Part shown: positions 35,727-44,878 of the stretch, piece by piece | Numbering within the stretch: position 1 is the stretch's first letter | Layout: each line of letters starts with the position of its first letter | Assembly: GCF_001949125.1 (NCBI RefSeq) | Contig: NZ_MSTI01000050.1 | Coordinates: forward strand, 1 to 49,870 | Direction: 5' to 3' | From: Deinococcus marmoris | Lineage (GTDB): Bacteria; Deinococcota; Deinococci; Deinococcales; Deinococcaceae | DNA: 49,870 nucleotides | Program-made: the position numbers and the translations under genes | The notes under the pieces: model-generated | The model's database searches: none | Told to the model about the DNA's origin: nothing | What the model saw: the letters and a program-made list of their open reading frames with translations, nothing else

Positions 35727-36312
35727 TCAGCGCCAGATTCAGCTTCAGGACGTTGACGCCCACGCCGCCCAGGCCCAGCGGGCCGCGCTCGGTGGCGGCG
35801 GTGATGAGTTCGCGCACCTTGTCTTCGCTCAGATTACGCGCCTGCGCCACCCGCGCCACCTGAACCCCGGCCCCGGCGGGGCTGATGTGCGGGTCAAGAC
35901 CGCTGCCGCTGGCCGTCAGCAAGTCGGCGGGAATCTGGGAGGCCGGAATGCCTTCACGGGCAGCGATTTTAGCGGACAAGTCCCGAACCCGTTTCCGCAA
36001 ATCTGGGTTGCTGGGGGCGAGGTTGCTGCCCGAGGCGTTGACTGGATCGTAGCCGCCCCCCGCCGCGCTGGGCCGCCCGATGAAGTCGCCCGCGCCGCTG
36101 AAGGTCTGGCCCACCAAGGCAGAGCCGACCACCTGACCATTGCGCGTAATAAGGGAGCCGTTCGCCTGCGCCGGGAACAGGCTTCCCGCCAGCAGCGTGG
36201 TCACGGCAGGGTACGCCAGCCCGCACAGCAGGAGCCACATCAGGGCGAAGCGCAGCCAGGTAGAAAAGCCGGGTTGAGGCGTGGTATCGGCAGGATTGGA
36301 AGGAATGGTCAT
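35698..36312 (-). CDS. kdpC: Potassium-transporting ATPase KdpC subunit
   Basis: The 204-residue subunit has one N-terminal membrane segment (WLRFALMWLLLCGLAYPAVT) and the periplasmic domain with GQVVGSALVGQTF, GRPSAAGGGYDP and the conserved SGSGLDPHISPAGA and VNVLKLNLAL. It stabilises the KdpFABC complex and supports high-affinity potassium binding. The ATG at 36312 lies 7 nt after AGGAG and 28 bp after the kdpB stop. Confidence 0.93.
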   Translation of the reverse strand: MTIPSNPADTTPQPGFSTWLRFALMWLLLCGLAYPAVTTLLAGSLFPAQANGSLITRNGQVVGSALVGQTFSGAGDFIGRPSAAGGGYDPVNASGSNLAPSNPDLRKRVRDLSAKIAAREGIPASQIPADLLTASGSGLDPHISPAGAGVQVARVAQARNLSEDKVRELITAATERGPLGLGGVGVNVLKLNLALNAAAPGTGR

Positions 36313-36340
36313 GGGCAAACTCCTATGAATAGAAAAGCGG

Positions 36341-38419
36341 TCACTGGACACCCACCACGGACAGCAGCAGGTCAATCAGCTTGATGCCCACGAATGGCAC
36401 CACCACGCCGCCCAGGCCGTAGATCAGCAGGTTGCGGGCCAGCAGGGAGTCGGCGCTGCCAGGGGTGTATCGCACGCCGCGCAGGGCCACCGGAATCAGC
36501 AGCGGAATCACCAGCGCATTGAAGATCACGGCGCTGAGGATCGCGCTGCGCGGGCTGCCCAGCCCCATCACGTTCAGCACGCCCAGCGCGGGAAGCTGCG
36601 CGGCGAACAGCGCGGGCAGGATGGCGAAGTATTTGGCGATGTCGTTGGCGATGGAGAAGGTGGTCAGTGCCCCGCGCGTCATCAGCAGGCCCTTGCCGAT
36701 TTCCACCACTTCAATCAGTTTGGTGGGGTCTGAGTCCAGATCAATCATGTTGGCCGCTTCCTTGGCCGCCTGGGTGCCGCTCTGCATCGCCAGACCCACG
36801 TCGGCCTGCGCCAGTGCCGGGGCGTCGTTGGTGCCGTCGCCCATCATTGCCACGAGGCGGCCCGCCGCCTGCTCGTCCTTGATCATCTGGAGCTTGTCCT
36901 CGGGGGTGGCCTCGGCCAGAAAGCCGTCCACACCCGCCTCCCTGGCAATCGCCTCGGCGGTCAGGGGGTTGTCTCCGGTGATCATCACGGTTCTCAGGCC
37001 CATGCGGCGCAACTGGTCAAAGCGCTCGCTCATGCCGGGCTTCACGATGTCGGACAGGGCCACCACGCCCAGCACGCGGGCCACGCCACCGCGCACCTCG
37101 GCCACGGTCAGCGGGGTGCCGCCGGCGCGGGCAACTTCTTCTACCAGGGCGGTCAGATCAGCAGGTGCGGCTGCGCCAAACTCGGAGGCAAAACGCGCCA
37201 TGCGGTCTGCCGCGCCCTTGCGGATTTTTACAGCTCCCCCCGCATCGGCAAAATCCACGCCGCTCATGCGGGTCTGGGCGCTGAACTCTATGAACTCGGC
37301 ATCACTCGGCTGGGTGGGCAATTCGGTCAGGGTGCGGGCCAGGGTCACGATGCTCTTGCCCTCGGGCGTCGGATCGGCCAGTGAGGACAGCGCGGCGGCG
37401 CGGGCCAGCTCGGCCTCGCTCACGCCAGAAAGCGGAGCAAAGCGCGTCGCCTGACGGTTGCCGATGGTAATTGTGCCGGTCTTGTCCAGCAGCAGGATGT
37501 CCACGTCCCCGGCAACTTCCACCGCCTTGCCGCTTTTGGCGATCACGTTGGCCTGCAAGGCGCGGTCCATCCCCGCGATGCCGATGGCGGGCAGCAGCCC
37601 CCCTATGGTGGTGGGAATCAGGCAGACCAGCAGCGCGATCAGCGTCACCGTATCCACATTGATGCCCACGAAGCGCGACAGCAGCGGCAGCGTTGCCACC
37701 ACGATCAGGAAGATCAGCGTCAGCGCGGCCAGCAGGATGCTCAGGGCCAGCTCGTTGGGCGTCTTCTGGCGGCTGGCCCCCTCCACCAGGGCGATCATGC
37801 GGTCTAGGAAGCTCTCACCCGGCTGAGAGGTCACGCGCACCACGATGCGGTCCGACAGCACCCGCGTTCCGCCGGTCACGCCGCTGAAATCGGTTCCAGC
37901 CTCGCGGATGACCGGGGCGCTCTCACCCGTGATGGCACTTTCGTCCACCGAGGCCAGTCCCTCCACAATCTCGCCGTCGCCGGGGATCATCTCGCCCGCC
38001 TCCACCACGATTATGTCGTCGCGGCGCAGTTCGGTGCTGGGAATGGTGGTTTCTACGCCGTTCAGGAGTCGGCGGGCGGGGGTGTCCTGGCGGGCGGCCC
38101 GCAGCCCCAGCGCCTGCGCCTTGCCGCGTGCCTCGGCCAGCCCCTCGGCGAAGTTGGCGAACAGCACCGTCAGGAACAGCAGCAGGGTGATGGTCAGCTC
38201 GTAGCCCCAGGTTTTCCCCGTGACGATATTGGCGAGTGTCAGGTAGGCGGTCAGCACCGCGCCCACCAGCACCACGAACATCACCGGGCTTTTCGCCATG
38301 CTGCGCGGATCGAGTTTGGTGAAGCTGGCCCTCAGTGCCCCACTAACGAGTTCGCCCGTGAAGATATTTTTACGGGGGGCTTTCGGCCCGGTTTCAGGCG
38401 TTTGTGGCAGGGCGGTCAT
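36341..38419 (-). CDS. kdpB: Potassium-transporting P-type ATPase KdpB
   Basis: The 692-residue catalytic subunit hydrolyses ATP to drive potassium uptake. The phosphorylation motif DKTGT is at D312 and the actuator motif TGES at 164-167; [14 protein letters not shown] and [18 protein letters not shown] are in place. Length and motifs are normal. Its ATG overlaps the kdpA stop by four bases (ATGA), enforcing equal synthesis with the channel-like subunit. Confidence 0.96.
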   Translation of the reverse strand: MTALPQTPETGPKAPRKNIFTGELVSGALRASFTKLDPRSMAKSPVMFVVLVGAVLTAYLTLANIVTGKTWGYELTITLLLFLTVLFANFAEGLAEARGKAQALGLRAARQDTPARRLLNGVETTIPSTELRRDDIIVVEAGEMIPGDGEIVEGLASVDESAITGESAPVIREAGTDFSGVTGGTRVLSDRIVVRVTSQPGESFLDRMIALVEGASRQKTPNELALSILLAALTLIFLIVVATLPLLSRFVGINVDTVTLIALLVCLIPTTIGGLLPAIGIAGMDRALQANVIAKSGKAVEVAGDVDILLLDKTGTITIGNRQATRFAPLSGVSEAELARAAALSSLADPTPEGKSIVTLARTLTELPTQPSDAEFIEFSAQTRMSGVDFADAGGAVKIRKGAADRMARFASEFGAAAPADLTALVEEVARAGGTPLTVAEVRGGVARVLGVVALSDIVKPGMSERFDQLRRMGLRTVMITGDNPLTAEAIAREAGVDGFLAEATPEDKLQMIKDEQAAGRLVAMMGDGTNDAPALAQADVGLAMQSGTQAAKEAANMIDLDSDPTKLIEVVEIGKGLLMTRGALTTFSIANDIAKYFAILPALFAAQLPALGVLNVMGLGSPRSAILSAVIFNALVIPLLIPVALRGVRYTPGSADSLLARNLLIYGLGGVVVPFVGIKLIDLLLSVVGVQ

Positions 38420-40104
38420 TTCTGGACTCCAGTGGTGGGTGTGGTGGTTTGCAGCGTCAATTGCTCGGCCACTGGCCCCAGCACCAGCGTGGGCGCGAAG
38501 TTCAGCAGTTGCAGCAGCAGCATCACGCTCAGCAGCATTCCGGCGAAGATGGGGGTGTCCACCCTCAGCGTGCCGCTCGTTTCGGGCGCGGCCTTCTTAC
38601 CAGCCAGCAGTCCAGCAATCGCCAGCGGCCCCAGGATCGGCAGGAAGCGGGCCAGGATCAGCACGATGGCGCAGGTCACGTTCCACCACGGCGTGTTGTC
38701 GCCCAGCCCTTCAAAGCCGCTGCCGTTGTTGGCGTAGGCGCTGTTGTACTCGTACAGCACCTGGGACAGGCCGTGAAAACCGGGGTTGGAGTTGGCTGTA
38801 ACGCCGGGCAGCGACACCGCTGCCGCCGTGAAGCCCAGCACCAGCAGCGGCTGAAGCAGGATGATGAGGGAGGCCAGCTTGATCTCGCGCACCTCAATCT
38901 TTCTTCCGAATAGTTCCGGTGTGCGGCCCACCATCAGGCCCGCGATAAACACGGTCAGCACCACGAACACCAGCATGTTGATCATGCCCACGCCGATGCC
39001 GCCGTACACGTCGTTCAGGAACATCCCCAGTTGCGGCACCAGCCCGCCCAGCGGGTTGAAACTGTCGTGCATCCCGGCCACCGAGCCGTTGCTGGTCTGG
39101 GTGGTCAGACTGGCCCACAGCGCGGTGGCGTCGGTGCCCAGACGAATCTCCTTGCCCTCCATGTTGCCGCCAGGGGCCGCCAGGCCGAGCAGCGCGGCGT
39201 TGGGCTGCCGCTCGGCCATGACCGCGCCAAAGGTCAGCGCCGCCGAGGTCACGCTCATCACGGCCAGGATCGCCCCGCCAAAGCGGCGACGGTTCAGGAA
39301 CAGGCCAGAGGCAAAGACCAGACTGATCGGAAAGACGATGATGCTGACCATTGAGAACAGGTTGCTCAGCGGCGTGGGGTTTTCCAGCGGCACCGAGGAG
39401 TTGGGGCCGTACCAGCCGCCGCCGTTGGTGCCGAGTTGCTTGATCGCCACCATTGCCGCGACGGGGCCGACAGGAATGGTCTGGGTGGTCACGGCTTTTC
39501 CTTCAACCGTCTGTGCCTCCACCAGCCGCGCCACCTTCGCGCCGCCGTAGGTGCTGGGAACGCCCTGAGAGGTCAGCAGCAGCGCCAGCACGAAGGCCGA
39601 GGGAACCAGTATTCCCACGGCGCGGGTCACGTCCAGATAGTAATTGCCGACGTTGGTCTGTCCTTTCAGCCCGCGCAGCACGGCGAACAGGGCGGCCATG
39701 CCCACGGCGGGAGTCACGAATTGCAGGGTCACGATGGCGACGAGCTGCGAGAAGTAGCTCAGTCCGCTCTGGCCGCTGTAGTGCTGCTGGTTGGTGTTGG
39801 TGATGAATGAGGCGGCGGTGTGCAGCGCGGTGTCCCAGCGCATATTGGCGATCCCGTCGGGGTTGAGGGGCAACGCGCCCTGAAGCACGTAGATCAGGTA
39901 GGCGGCCAGCCCCAGCAGCACGTTGGTGCCGATCAGCGCCGCACCGTACTGCCGCCAGCCCATGCCGCGCGAGGCGTCCACGCCGCAGACCCGCAGCAGT
40001 CCCGCCGTGAAGTGCGAAGCCGGGGCCGCATACAGCCGCGCGATCAGAAAGCCCAGCGGGACGGCCAACCCGAAGGCCAGCAGGTATGTCAGGAAGATAT
40101 CCAT
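38416..40104 (-). CDS. kdpA: Potassium-transporting ATPase KdpA subunit
   Basis: The 562-residue membrane subunit binds and conducts potassium. Selectivity-filter-type repeats can be seen in [35 protein letters not shown] and [12 protein letters not shown]. It begins with [20 protein letters not shown] and has the usual ten or so hydrophobic segments. It follows the two microprotein genes (kdpF and a second small gene) and overlaps kdpB by four bases. Confidence 0.96.
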   Translation of the reverse strand: MDIFLTYLLAFGLAVPLGFLIARLYAAPASHFTAGLLRVCGVDASRGMGWRQYGAALIGTNVLLGLAAYLIYVLQGALPLNPDGIANMRWDTALHTAASFITNTNQQHYSGQSGLSYFSQLVAIVTLQFVTPAVGMAALFAVLRGLKGQTNVGNYYLDVTRAVGILVPSAFVLALLLTSQGVPSTYGGAKVARLVEAQTVEGKAVTTQTIPVGPVAAMVAIKQLGTNGGGWYGPNSSVPLENPTPLSNLFSMVSIIVFPISLVFASGLFLNRRRFGGAILAVMSVTSAALTFGAVMAERQPNAALLGLAAPGGNMEGKEIRLGTDATALWASLTTQTSNGSVAGMHDSFNPLGGLVPQLGMFLNDVYGGIGVGMINMLVFVVLTVFIAGLMVGRTPELFGRKIEVREIKLASLIILLQPLLVLGFTAAAVSLPGVTANSNPGFHGLSQVLYEYNSAYANNGSGFEGLGDNTPWWNVTCAIVLILARFLPILGPLAIAGLLAGKKAAPETSGTLRVDTPIFAGMLLSVMLLLQLLNFAPTLVLGPVAEQLTLQTTTPTTGVQK

Positions 40105-40105
40105 C

Positions 40106-40192
40106 TCAGAGGTTTTCCGGCAGCTTCAAGGCCCAGGCCACCACGCCGAACAGGGCCAGTAAAATCAGCAATCCCAGGAGCGCACCCACCAT
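40106..40192 (-). CDS. 28-residue membrane microprotein coupled to kdpF
   Basis: The frame reads MVGALLGLLILLALFGVVAW and then ALKLPENL before a TGA one base short of the kdpA start. It is a single hydrophobic helix with a short basic/acidic tail, unlike KdpF in sequence (no YLLYALVRAEKF tail). Its ATG overlaps the kdpF stop as TGATG, so translation is coupled. It could be a duplicated, diverged KdpF-like lipid-stabilising subunit or a separate regulator of the pump. It was found by reading the strand directly and is too short for routine gene calling. Confidence 0.7.
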   Translation of the reverse strand: MVGALLGLLILLALFGVVAWALKLPENL

Positions 40193-40272
40193 CAGAACTT
40201 CTCCGCACGCACGAGGGCGTAGAGGAGGTAGGCGGTTAAAGCCAGCACCAGCAACAGCAAAAAGACATTCAT
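40192..40272 (-). CDS. kdpF: Potassium-transporting ATPase KdpF subunit
   Basis: The 26-residue peptide starts MNVFLLLLVLALTAYLLYAL and ends VRAEKF, the expected single helix and tail of KdpF, which stabilises the KdpABC complex in the membrane. It is the first gene of the operon and lies about 110 bp from the divergent kinase start. The Shine-Dalgarno is weak (GCGGGT). Confidence 0.88.
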   Translation of the reverse strand: MNVFLLLLVLALTAYLLYALVRAEKF

Positions 40273-40298
40273 ACCCGCGTATGCTGCGCCGCCTCTTC

Positions 40299-40345
40299 TG
40301 GCCGTACCATTCGCCTTACGGCCAACTGAATTGGCCATGTGGCCA
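40299..40345. promoter_or_regulatory. Dyad and TGGCCA repeats between kdpF and the kinase gene
   Basis: TGGCCGTA (40299-40306) and TACGGCCA (40317-40324) form a perfect 8-bp inverted repeat with a 10-bp spacer. Two palindromic TGGCCA follow at 40332-40337 and 40340-40345. They are candidate operators for the NarL-type regulator encoded next door. Confidence 0.5.
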
Positions 40346-40383
40346 GTCGTCCACACATCGTTTGCGGGTAGCCTCAACTGGAA

Positions 40384-41919
40384 ATGCGAGACACCCTGCG
40401 CCTGCTGCTTGCGCCGCCCAAATTGCCGCTGGGCGACAGTACGTTGTGGACGGTCTGTCTGATGGCACTGGCCGTGGTGCTGCTGATTGACCTGCTGACC
40501 CCGGCCTCTCTGGTGGTGGGGACATTGCTGACGGTGCCGATTGCGTTAGCCGCGCTGGGCACCTCACGCCGCCCGGTGGTGATCTTGACCCTGCTGGGCG
40601 TGCTGGCCTCGCTGGTGGCCGCACTGGAAAACGCGCTGGAAGACGGTTTTAGCAATGCCGATCTGTCCAACCGTGTCGTCAGCCTGCTGGCGATCTTGCT
40701 GGTGGGCGGCCTGACCTTGCGCTCGCGCGACGCCTCCGAGCGGGCCGTGCGGATCACCGAGGACGAGCGCCAGTTGCGGCGCGAACGCCTGCTGCGCCGG
40801 CTGGCCGAGGACGTGGGCGGCCCGCTGGGGCAGGCCGAGTTCGTGTCGCGCGCCGCGAGCGCCCTGCAACACCTGACCGGGGCGCTGAGCGTGGAGGTGG
40901 GCGCAGTGGACCGGGCCATGCTGCGCCGCCCCTATGCGCTGGCCCTGGCTTCAGGTCTGAAAGCCGAAGATCACCGCTCCCGGCTGGACACCCGCCTTCC
41001 GCTGGAATACCTGGCCCAGCCAGTGGGCGCGGGCGACGTGTGGGCGGTGGACGGCGGGGCCTTCGTGCTGGCGCGGCTGCGGCGCGGCGAAGACGGCGAC
41101 CTGCTGCTGATCCTGCACCGTCCCGAGACCCCACTGGCCCTGACCGCCGAGGCGATTTCAGCCCTGCAACCCCTGCTGGAGCGTACCGCCCTGCTGGACG
41201 ACCTGCGCGTGCAGCGCGCGCAACTCAGCGAGCGCGGCGAACTGCTGCGCGATCTGGTCTACGCTTTCTCGCATGACCTCCGTACCCCCCTGCTCGCCAA
41301 CGCCATGAACATGGAAGCCGCCCGGCGCGGTGCCTACGGTCCGCTGCCGGGGGCGTACCGCGCCACCCTGGAAAACGGTCTGGAGTCCAACGCCACGCTG
41401 CTGGCCCTGGCCGAGAAGCTGCTGCTGGTCACCAAATACGAAAGCGGTGAGGCCGACGACGAGATGGAAGAGGTCAACCTGCGGGCGCTGGTGCAGGGCG
41501 TGCTGGAAGACCTGCGCCCCCGTATCGAGACCAGCCGCCTGACGGTGGAACGTGACCTGCGGGCCGTGCGGCTGTGGGGCCGTTCCCATGATCTGCGCCG
41601 CGCTGCCCAGAACCTGCTGGACAACGCGGTGAAATTCAGCCCGCCCGGCAGCACTTTGCATGTCGCTTTAAGCGAGGAGGACGGCGAGGCGGTTCTGAGT
41701 GTGCAGGATGAGGGGCCAGGCGTCTCGCAGGCCCGCATTCCGCACCTGTTCCAGCGCTTCCGGGGCGGTGGCGCGGGCAGCGGCACGGGGCTGGGGCTGT
41801 ACCTGACCCGCCGCATCGCCGAGGCCCACGGCGGCACGGTTCGCTACATCCGCACGGGTCAGAACCGCAGCCTTTTCACGCTGACCTTGCCCGTGTCCGG
41901 GGAGACGCCTCATGGCTGA
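40384..41919 (+). CDS. Membrane sensor histidine kinase, probable Kdp kinase
   Basis: The 511-residue kinase has about four N-terminal hydrophobic segments (about 22-112) in a compact hairpin layout, a GAF-like region (about 140-270) and a complete kinase core: H297 in YAFSHDLRTPLLANA, N-box NLLDNAVKFSPPG, DEGPG and GTGLGLYL. The hydrophobic block and GAF recall the C-terminal half of KdpD, which is missing from the kdpD gene in the divergent operon. Splitting of KdpD into two proteins is the inference. It overlaps the regulator gene by 8 bp. Confidence 0.88.
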   Translation: MRDTLRLLLAPPKLPLGDSTLWTVCLMALAVVLLIDLLTPASLVVGTLLTVPIALAALGTSRRPVVILTLLGVLASLVAALENALEDGFSNADLSNRVVSLLAILLVGGLTLRSRDASERAVRITEDERQLRRERLLRRLAEDVGGPLGQAEFVSRAASALQHLTGALSVEVGAVDRAMLRRPYALALASGLKAEDHRSRLDTRLPLEYLAQPVGAGDVWAVDGGAFVLARLRRGEDGDLLLILHRPETPLALTAEAISALQPLLERTALLDDLRVQRAQLSERGELLRDLVYAFSHDLRTPLLANAMNMEAARRGAYGPLPGAYRATLENGLESNATLLALAEKLLLVTKYESGEADDEMEEVNLRALVQGVLEDLRPRIETSRLTVERDLRAVRLWGRSHDLRRAAQNLLDNAVKFSPPGSTLHVALSEEDGEAVLSVQDEGPGVSQARIPHLFQRFRGGGAGSGTGLGLYLTRRIAEAHGGTVRYIRTGQNRSLFTLTLPVSGETPHG

Positions 41920-42544
41920 AGACCTGATCCGTATTCTACTGGTGGAAGACCACGCCTTCACCCGCGACGGCCTGCGCGCCACGTTGAATCTGGAGGCCGA
42001 TCTGCGCGTGGTCTGCGAGGCCCGCAGCGGCGAGGAGGCCCTGGAGCGTCTGGCCGTAACGGCAGTGGACGTGGCCGTGGTGGACATCGGCCTGCCGGGC
42101 ATCGACGGCATCCAGACTGCTGCCGAGATTCGGCGGGGCTGGCCGGACGTGCGCATCGTGATGCTGACTGCTCACGATCTGCGCCAGGAGGTCTTCGCGG
42201 CGCTGGCGTCGGGGGCAGCAGCGTACTGCCTCAAGAGCGCAAAGCCCGAGTTACTGCTTCTGGCGGTCAGGGCGGCGGCGGCGGGCAGTGCCTACCTGGA
42301 CCCGCAGGTGGCCCACCACGTTCTGGGCGGTGTGCGCGCCCCTGGATCAGCCCCGCTGCTGACCCCCCGCGAACTGGAGGTGCTGCGCCTGATCGCCGAT
42401 GGCCTGCCCAACAAGGAGATCGCTGCCGAGCTGGGCGTGAGCGTCAGCACCATCAAGCTGTACGTGCAGGAACTGCTGGTGAAATTGCAGGCGGCGGACC
42501 GCACGCAGGCGGCAGTCAAGGCGCTCCGGCAGGGGTGGCTGTGA
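41912..42544 (+). CDS. NarL/FixJ-family response regulator
   Basis: The 210-residue regulator has a receiver domain with VEDHAF, phospho-acceptor D58 in VAVVDIGLPGIDG, and LTAHD, then a LuxR-type helix-turn-helix (about 147-205): LTPRELEVLRLIADGLPNKE and LGVSVSTIKLYVQELL. The classical Kdp regulator, KdpE, has an OmpR-type winged helix, so this is a different regulator class at the kdp locus. It overlaps the kinase by 8 bp and probably controls the divergent kdp promoter. Confidence 0.92.
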   Translation: MAEDLIRILLVEDHAFTRDGLRATLNLEADLRVVCEARSGEEALERLAVTAVDVAVVDIGLPGIDGIQTAAEIRRGWPDVRIVMLTAHDLRQEVFAALASGAAAYCLKSAKPELLLLAVRAAAAGSAYLDPQVAHHVLGGVRAPGSAPLLTPRELEVLRLIADGLPNKEIAAELGVSVSTIKLYVQELLVKLQAADRTQAAVKALRQGWL

Positions 42545-42844
42545 GGTCCGGCGGCATGTCCATCGGTCCTGACCTCGGCCAGTCACGAAAACGCAATGCA
42601 CAGCCGTAGATGTCTACAGCACATCCGGCAGACTGGCCGCCGCCAGCACCAACTGCCGCACCTCGACGCGCCTATCTCAGCACCTGACACTTTGATAGAA
42701 ATGGCTTCCCGAGGAGAGGGATGCGCCTGGGTAGGACCGGGCCAAGGAAAAGCGGCGACGCCGCGTGCCCAGTTTGTTCGCCGCTGAAACCTGAACAAAG
42801 TCAGGGCTGTTCCTGGAGACCGCGCCCTCTCTATGCTCTGTGCC
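42545..42844. other. Intergenic, no gene recognised
   Basis: The gap precedes the small secreted-protein gene. No convincing promoter, RNA or remnant of a known element was seen. Confidence 0.35.
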
Positions 42845-43366
42845 ATGTCCCTCTCCATTCGCATGACACTTCTCTTCGTCTCGGCATTGACCGGCACGGC
42901 ACGGGCCGTTCCCCTCCAGAACACGAAGGCCCCATTCACTGCCGATGTTCCTGTGGGCTGGGAACAGCGGCCCTACCCGAATGGTCTGCCCGGCATCACG
43001 GTGCTGGCTCCTGGCACCCCGCCGCCTGCCGTCCTGCAACTGTTCTTTGCGCCGTATCAGAGCAAGGGCAACGACGCCGCCGCGTTGAAAGAATTCATCG
43101 GGGGCGTCGAGGGATCGCTCACGGGCGGCGGTCTGGCCACCCTGAAGCGCGTGAGTGAGCGCCCACGAACGGTGGGCGGCGTCAAGGGGTCTGAACGGCT
43201 GTATGACCTGACCCTTAAGGCCAACGGGGCGGTGGTGCGCTTGCAGTACTGGTATGGGGTCAGCAAACACAACATGCTCAGCGTTCAGTTCACCACGGGA
43301 CCCGCTGCCACGGCGGCCCAGCGGGGGGCGTTCGACAAGACCCTGGGGTCTCTCAAGCTCAAGTAG
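42845..43366 (+). CDS. Small secreted protein of unknown function
   Basis: The 173-residue precursor starts MSLSIRMTLLFVSALTGTAR with a likely cleavage near ARA-VP. The mature part begins with TKAPFTADVPVGWEQRPYP, a pattern seen in PsbP/DcrB-like secreted domains (a beta-strand containing P.GW followed by a mixed alpha/beta fold). YDLTLKANGAVVRLQYWYG and the final KTLGSLKLK complete it. No catalytic motif is seen. It is monocistronic, converging on the HEAT-like gene 36 bp away. Confidence 0.75.
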   Translation: MSLSIRMTLLFVSALTGTARAVPLQNTKAPFTADVPVGWEQRPYPNGLPGITVLAPGTPPPAVLQLFFAPYQSKGNDAAALKEFIGGVEGSLTGGGLATLKRVSERPRTVGGVKGSERLYDLTLKANGAVVRLQYWYGVSKHNMLSVQFTTGPAATAAQRGAFDKTLGSLKLK

Positions 43367-43402
43367 ACTTGGAAAGAGTGGCCTGGAGACCGCATGAACC
43401 AC

Positions 43403-44818
43403 TTATTGCCTCTGCGCGATCACCGCCCGCAGGCTATAAATCACTGTCTCAATTGGTGAGCGCTCGTCGTAGGTCTGCGCCAGTGTCAGTCTCGCTTCCA
43501 GTTGGGCCAGGTACGCCGTCTGCGCCGCTGCGCTGGGATACAGAGCAGCCAGTGCGCCGCGCTGGAGATCGGCAGGCGTTTCATGGTCGTCCAGCAGGGG
43601 GCGGAGATGGATTTCCAGGGTGTTGCGCTGCGTTGCAGAGCGGGTCAGTCGGCCCAGCAGGCGCAGGCCGGCGGCCCGGTCCGGGATGAAGACCTGCTGG
43701 GTCTGCGTAAGCGACAGCAGCGCCTGCCACAGCCGCTCAGACGACGCGCCCAGCTCAGTCAATGGCGCAAGTGCGCCCTCGTCCACCGACGAGAGAACGG
43801 CCATGAAGCGGAAGGAGTTGAAGAATCGGCCCGTCAGTTGGGGATTTTCAATGATCACACACAGCTGCCCTGTGAAGGCAGCAAAGCCTCCAAAAAACCG
43901 TTCCACGCTGGCCCGCGACAGCTCCAGCGCAGAACCGTACGTACCGTACCAGCCGCTCAGCATGGCCCAGGCCCGCTCCTGAATCTTTTCGGGAAAGTCA
44001 CCGTCGATCAGGGACCAGAGCCAGCGGTGAAGGTCCTGATTCTGACTGACGGCGAGTTGCTGACCCGCGAAGGAAACCAGGCTCAACTGGGCGTCTGGTC
44101 CTACCTGTCTGAAGATGGCGGGCACAAAGCCGTCCGGTACTCGGCCACTGGTTGCCAGTGACATGAAGCCGCTGACCTCAGACGGGTCAAGGCCCTGATC
44201 CAGCAGTGCAGTCAATACGTCCTCCAGCTGCTGTGGCCTCAGGTCCAGGTTGTTCAGAACGTCGTTGGCATACCACGTGGAGTTGGCTGCTACCAAGCGC
44301 AGGGCGTCGGCAGGATCGCCCAGACGCGCCAGCAGGTCCAGTGCGCGTCGCTGGACCGCCTGGCGGCGCGGCGACTCAGTCAGGGTCACCAGCGCGGGCC
44401 GCAATTCTGGCAAGGGTTTCAAGATCAGCAGCAGATGATCAAGTTCGCCGTCATCCATCGTGGTCAGGACCGGGGCCAGAAGCTGTCCCGCGCCGCCCCG
44501 TGCCAACCCCAGCGCCGCCGCCAGCCGCTTATGGGGGTCGCGCAGGGCGGCCTGCAACACGTCCTGTCGGTCTAGCGCCAGCGCCGCGCCGAAAGCCAGA
44601 TCAGGGTCCTCCGCGCCGAGGAGCGGGGCCAGCAGCTCTTCAGGAATGGCCTCACTGCTTACATTGGTGTATTGCCGCGCGAGCAGATTCAGGCCCAGTC
44701 CCGCCTCGGGTGAGCAGGTAGCGCGGTACAGCGTCCACAGCACGTCACGCAGTTCACTGGCCTGGAGGCTGTATGGGTGCAGGTAGGTGTAGGGCCAGCG
44801 GGCCAGCGCCAGCGCCAC
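43403..44818 (-). CDS. HEAT-like repeat protein, probable 3' part of a frameshifted gene
   Basis: The protein, about 471 residues from a GTG at 44818, is almost all helical with HEAT-like repeats (for example LLAPLLGAEDPDLAFGAALA and LDLLARLGDPADALRLVAAN). The same frame stays open further upstream, with protein-like content (YLREAVQSGDLALQEAVALA) but no ATG, GTG or TTG, back to a 7-bp tandem duplication at 44865-44878. Deleting one repeat unit joins it in frame to the zinc-ribbon gene upstream. The present GTG has AGGAGG two bases before it, so a separate product is still possible. Function is unknown; HEAT arrays usually bind proteins or nucleic acids. Confidence 0.72.
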   Translation of the reverse strand: MALALARWPYTYLHPYSLQASELRDVLWTLYRATCSPEAGLGLNLLARQYTNVSSEAIPEELLAPLLGAEDPDLAFGAALALDRQDVLQAALRDPHKRLAAALGLARGGAGQLLAPVLTTMDDGELDHLLLILKPLPELRPALVTLTESPRRQAVQRRALDLLARLGDPADALRLVAANSTWYANDVLNNLDLRPQQLEDVLTALLDQGLDPSEVSGFMSLATSGRVPDGFVPAIFRQVGPDAQLSLVSFAGQQLAVSQNQDLHRWLWSLIDGDFPEKIQERAWAMLSGWYGTYGSALELSRASVERFFGGFAAFTGQLCVIIENPQLTGRFFNSFRFMAVLSSVDEGALAPLTELGASSERLWQALLSLTQTQQVFIPDRAAGLRLLGRLTRSATQRNTLEIHLRPLLDDHETPADLQRGALAALYPSAAAQTAYLAQLEARLTLAQTYDERSPIETVIYSLRAVIAQRQ

Positions 44819-44864
44819 CGCCTCCTGAAGGGCCAGATCACCGCTCTGTACCGCTTCCCTGAGG

Positions 44865-44878
44865 TAAATGCTAAATGC
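44865..44878. repeat. 7-bp tandem duplication splitting a gene
   Basis: TAAATGC occurs twice back to back (44865-44871 and 44872-44878). On the minus strand it creates the TAG that ends the zinc-ribbon frame at 44871. With a single copy, the codons run on as ADSI-YLREAV without a stop. Confidence 0.9.

Noticed and set aside
42596..42787. A 63-codon plus-strand frame before the secreted-protein gene
   Set aside because: Composition is not protein-like and nothing supports a start.
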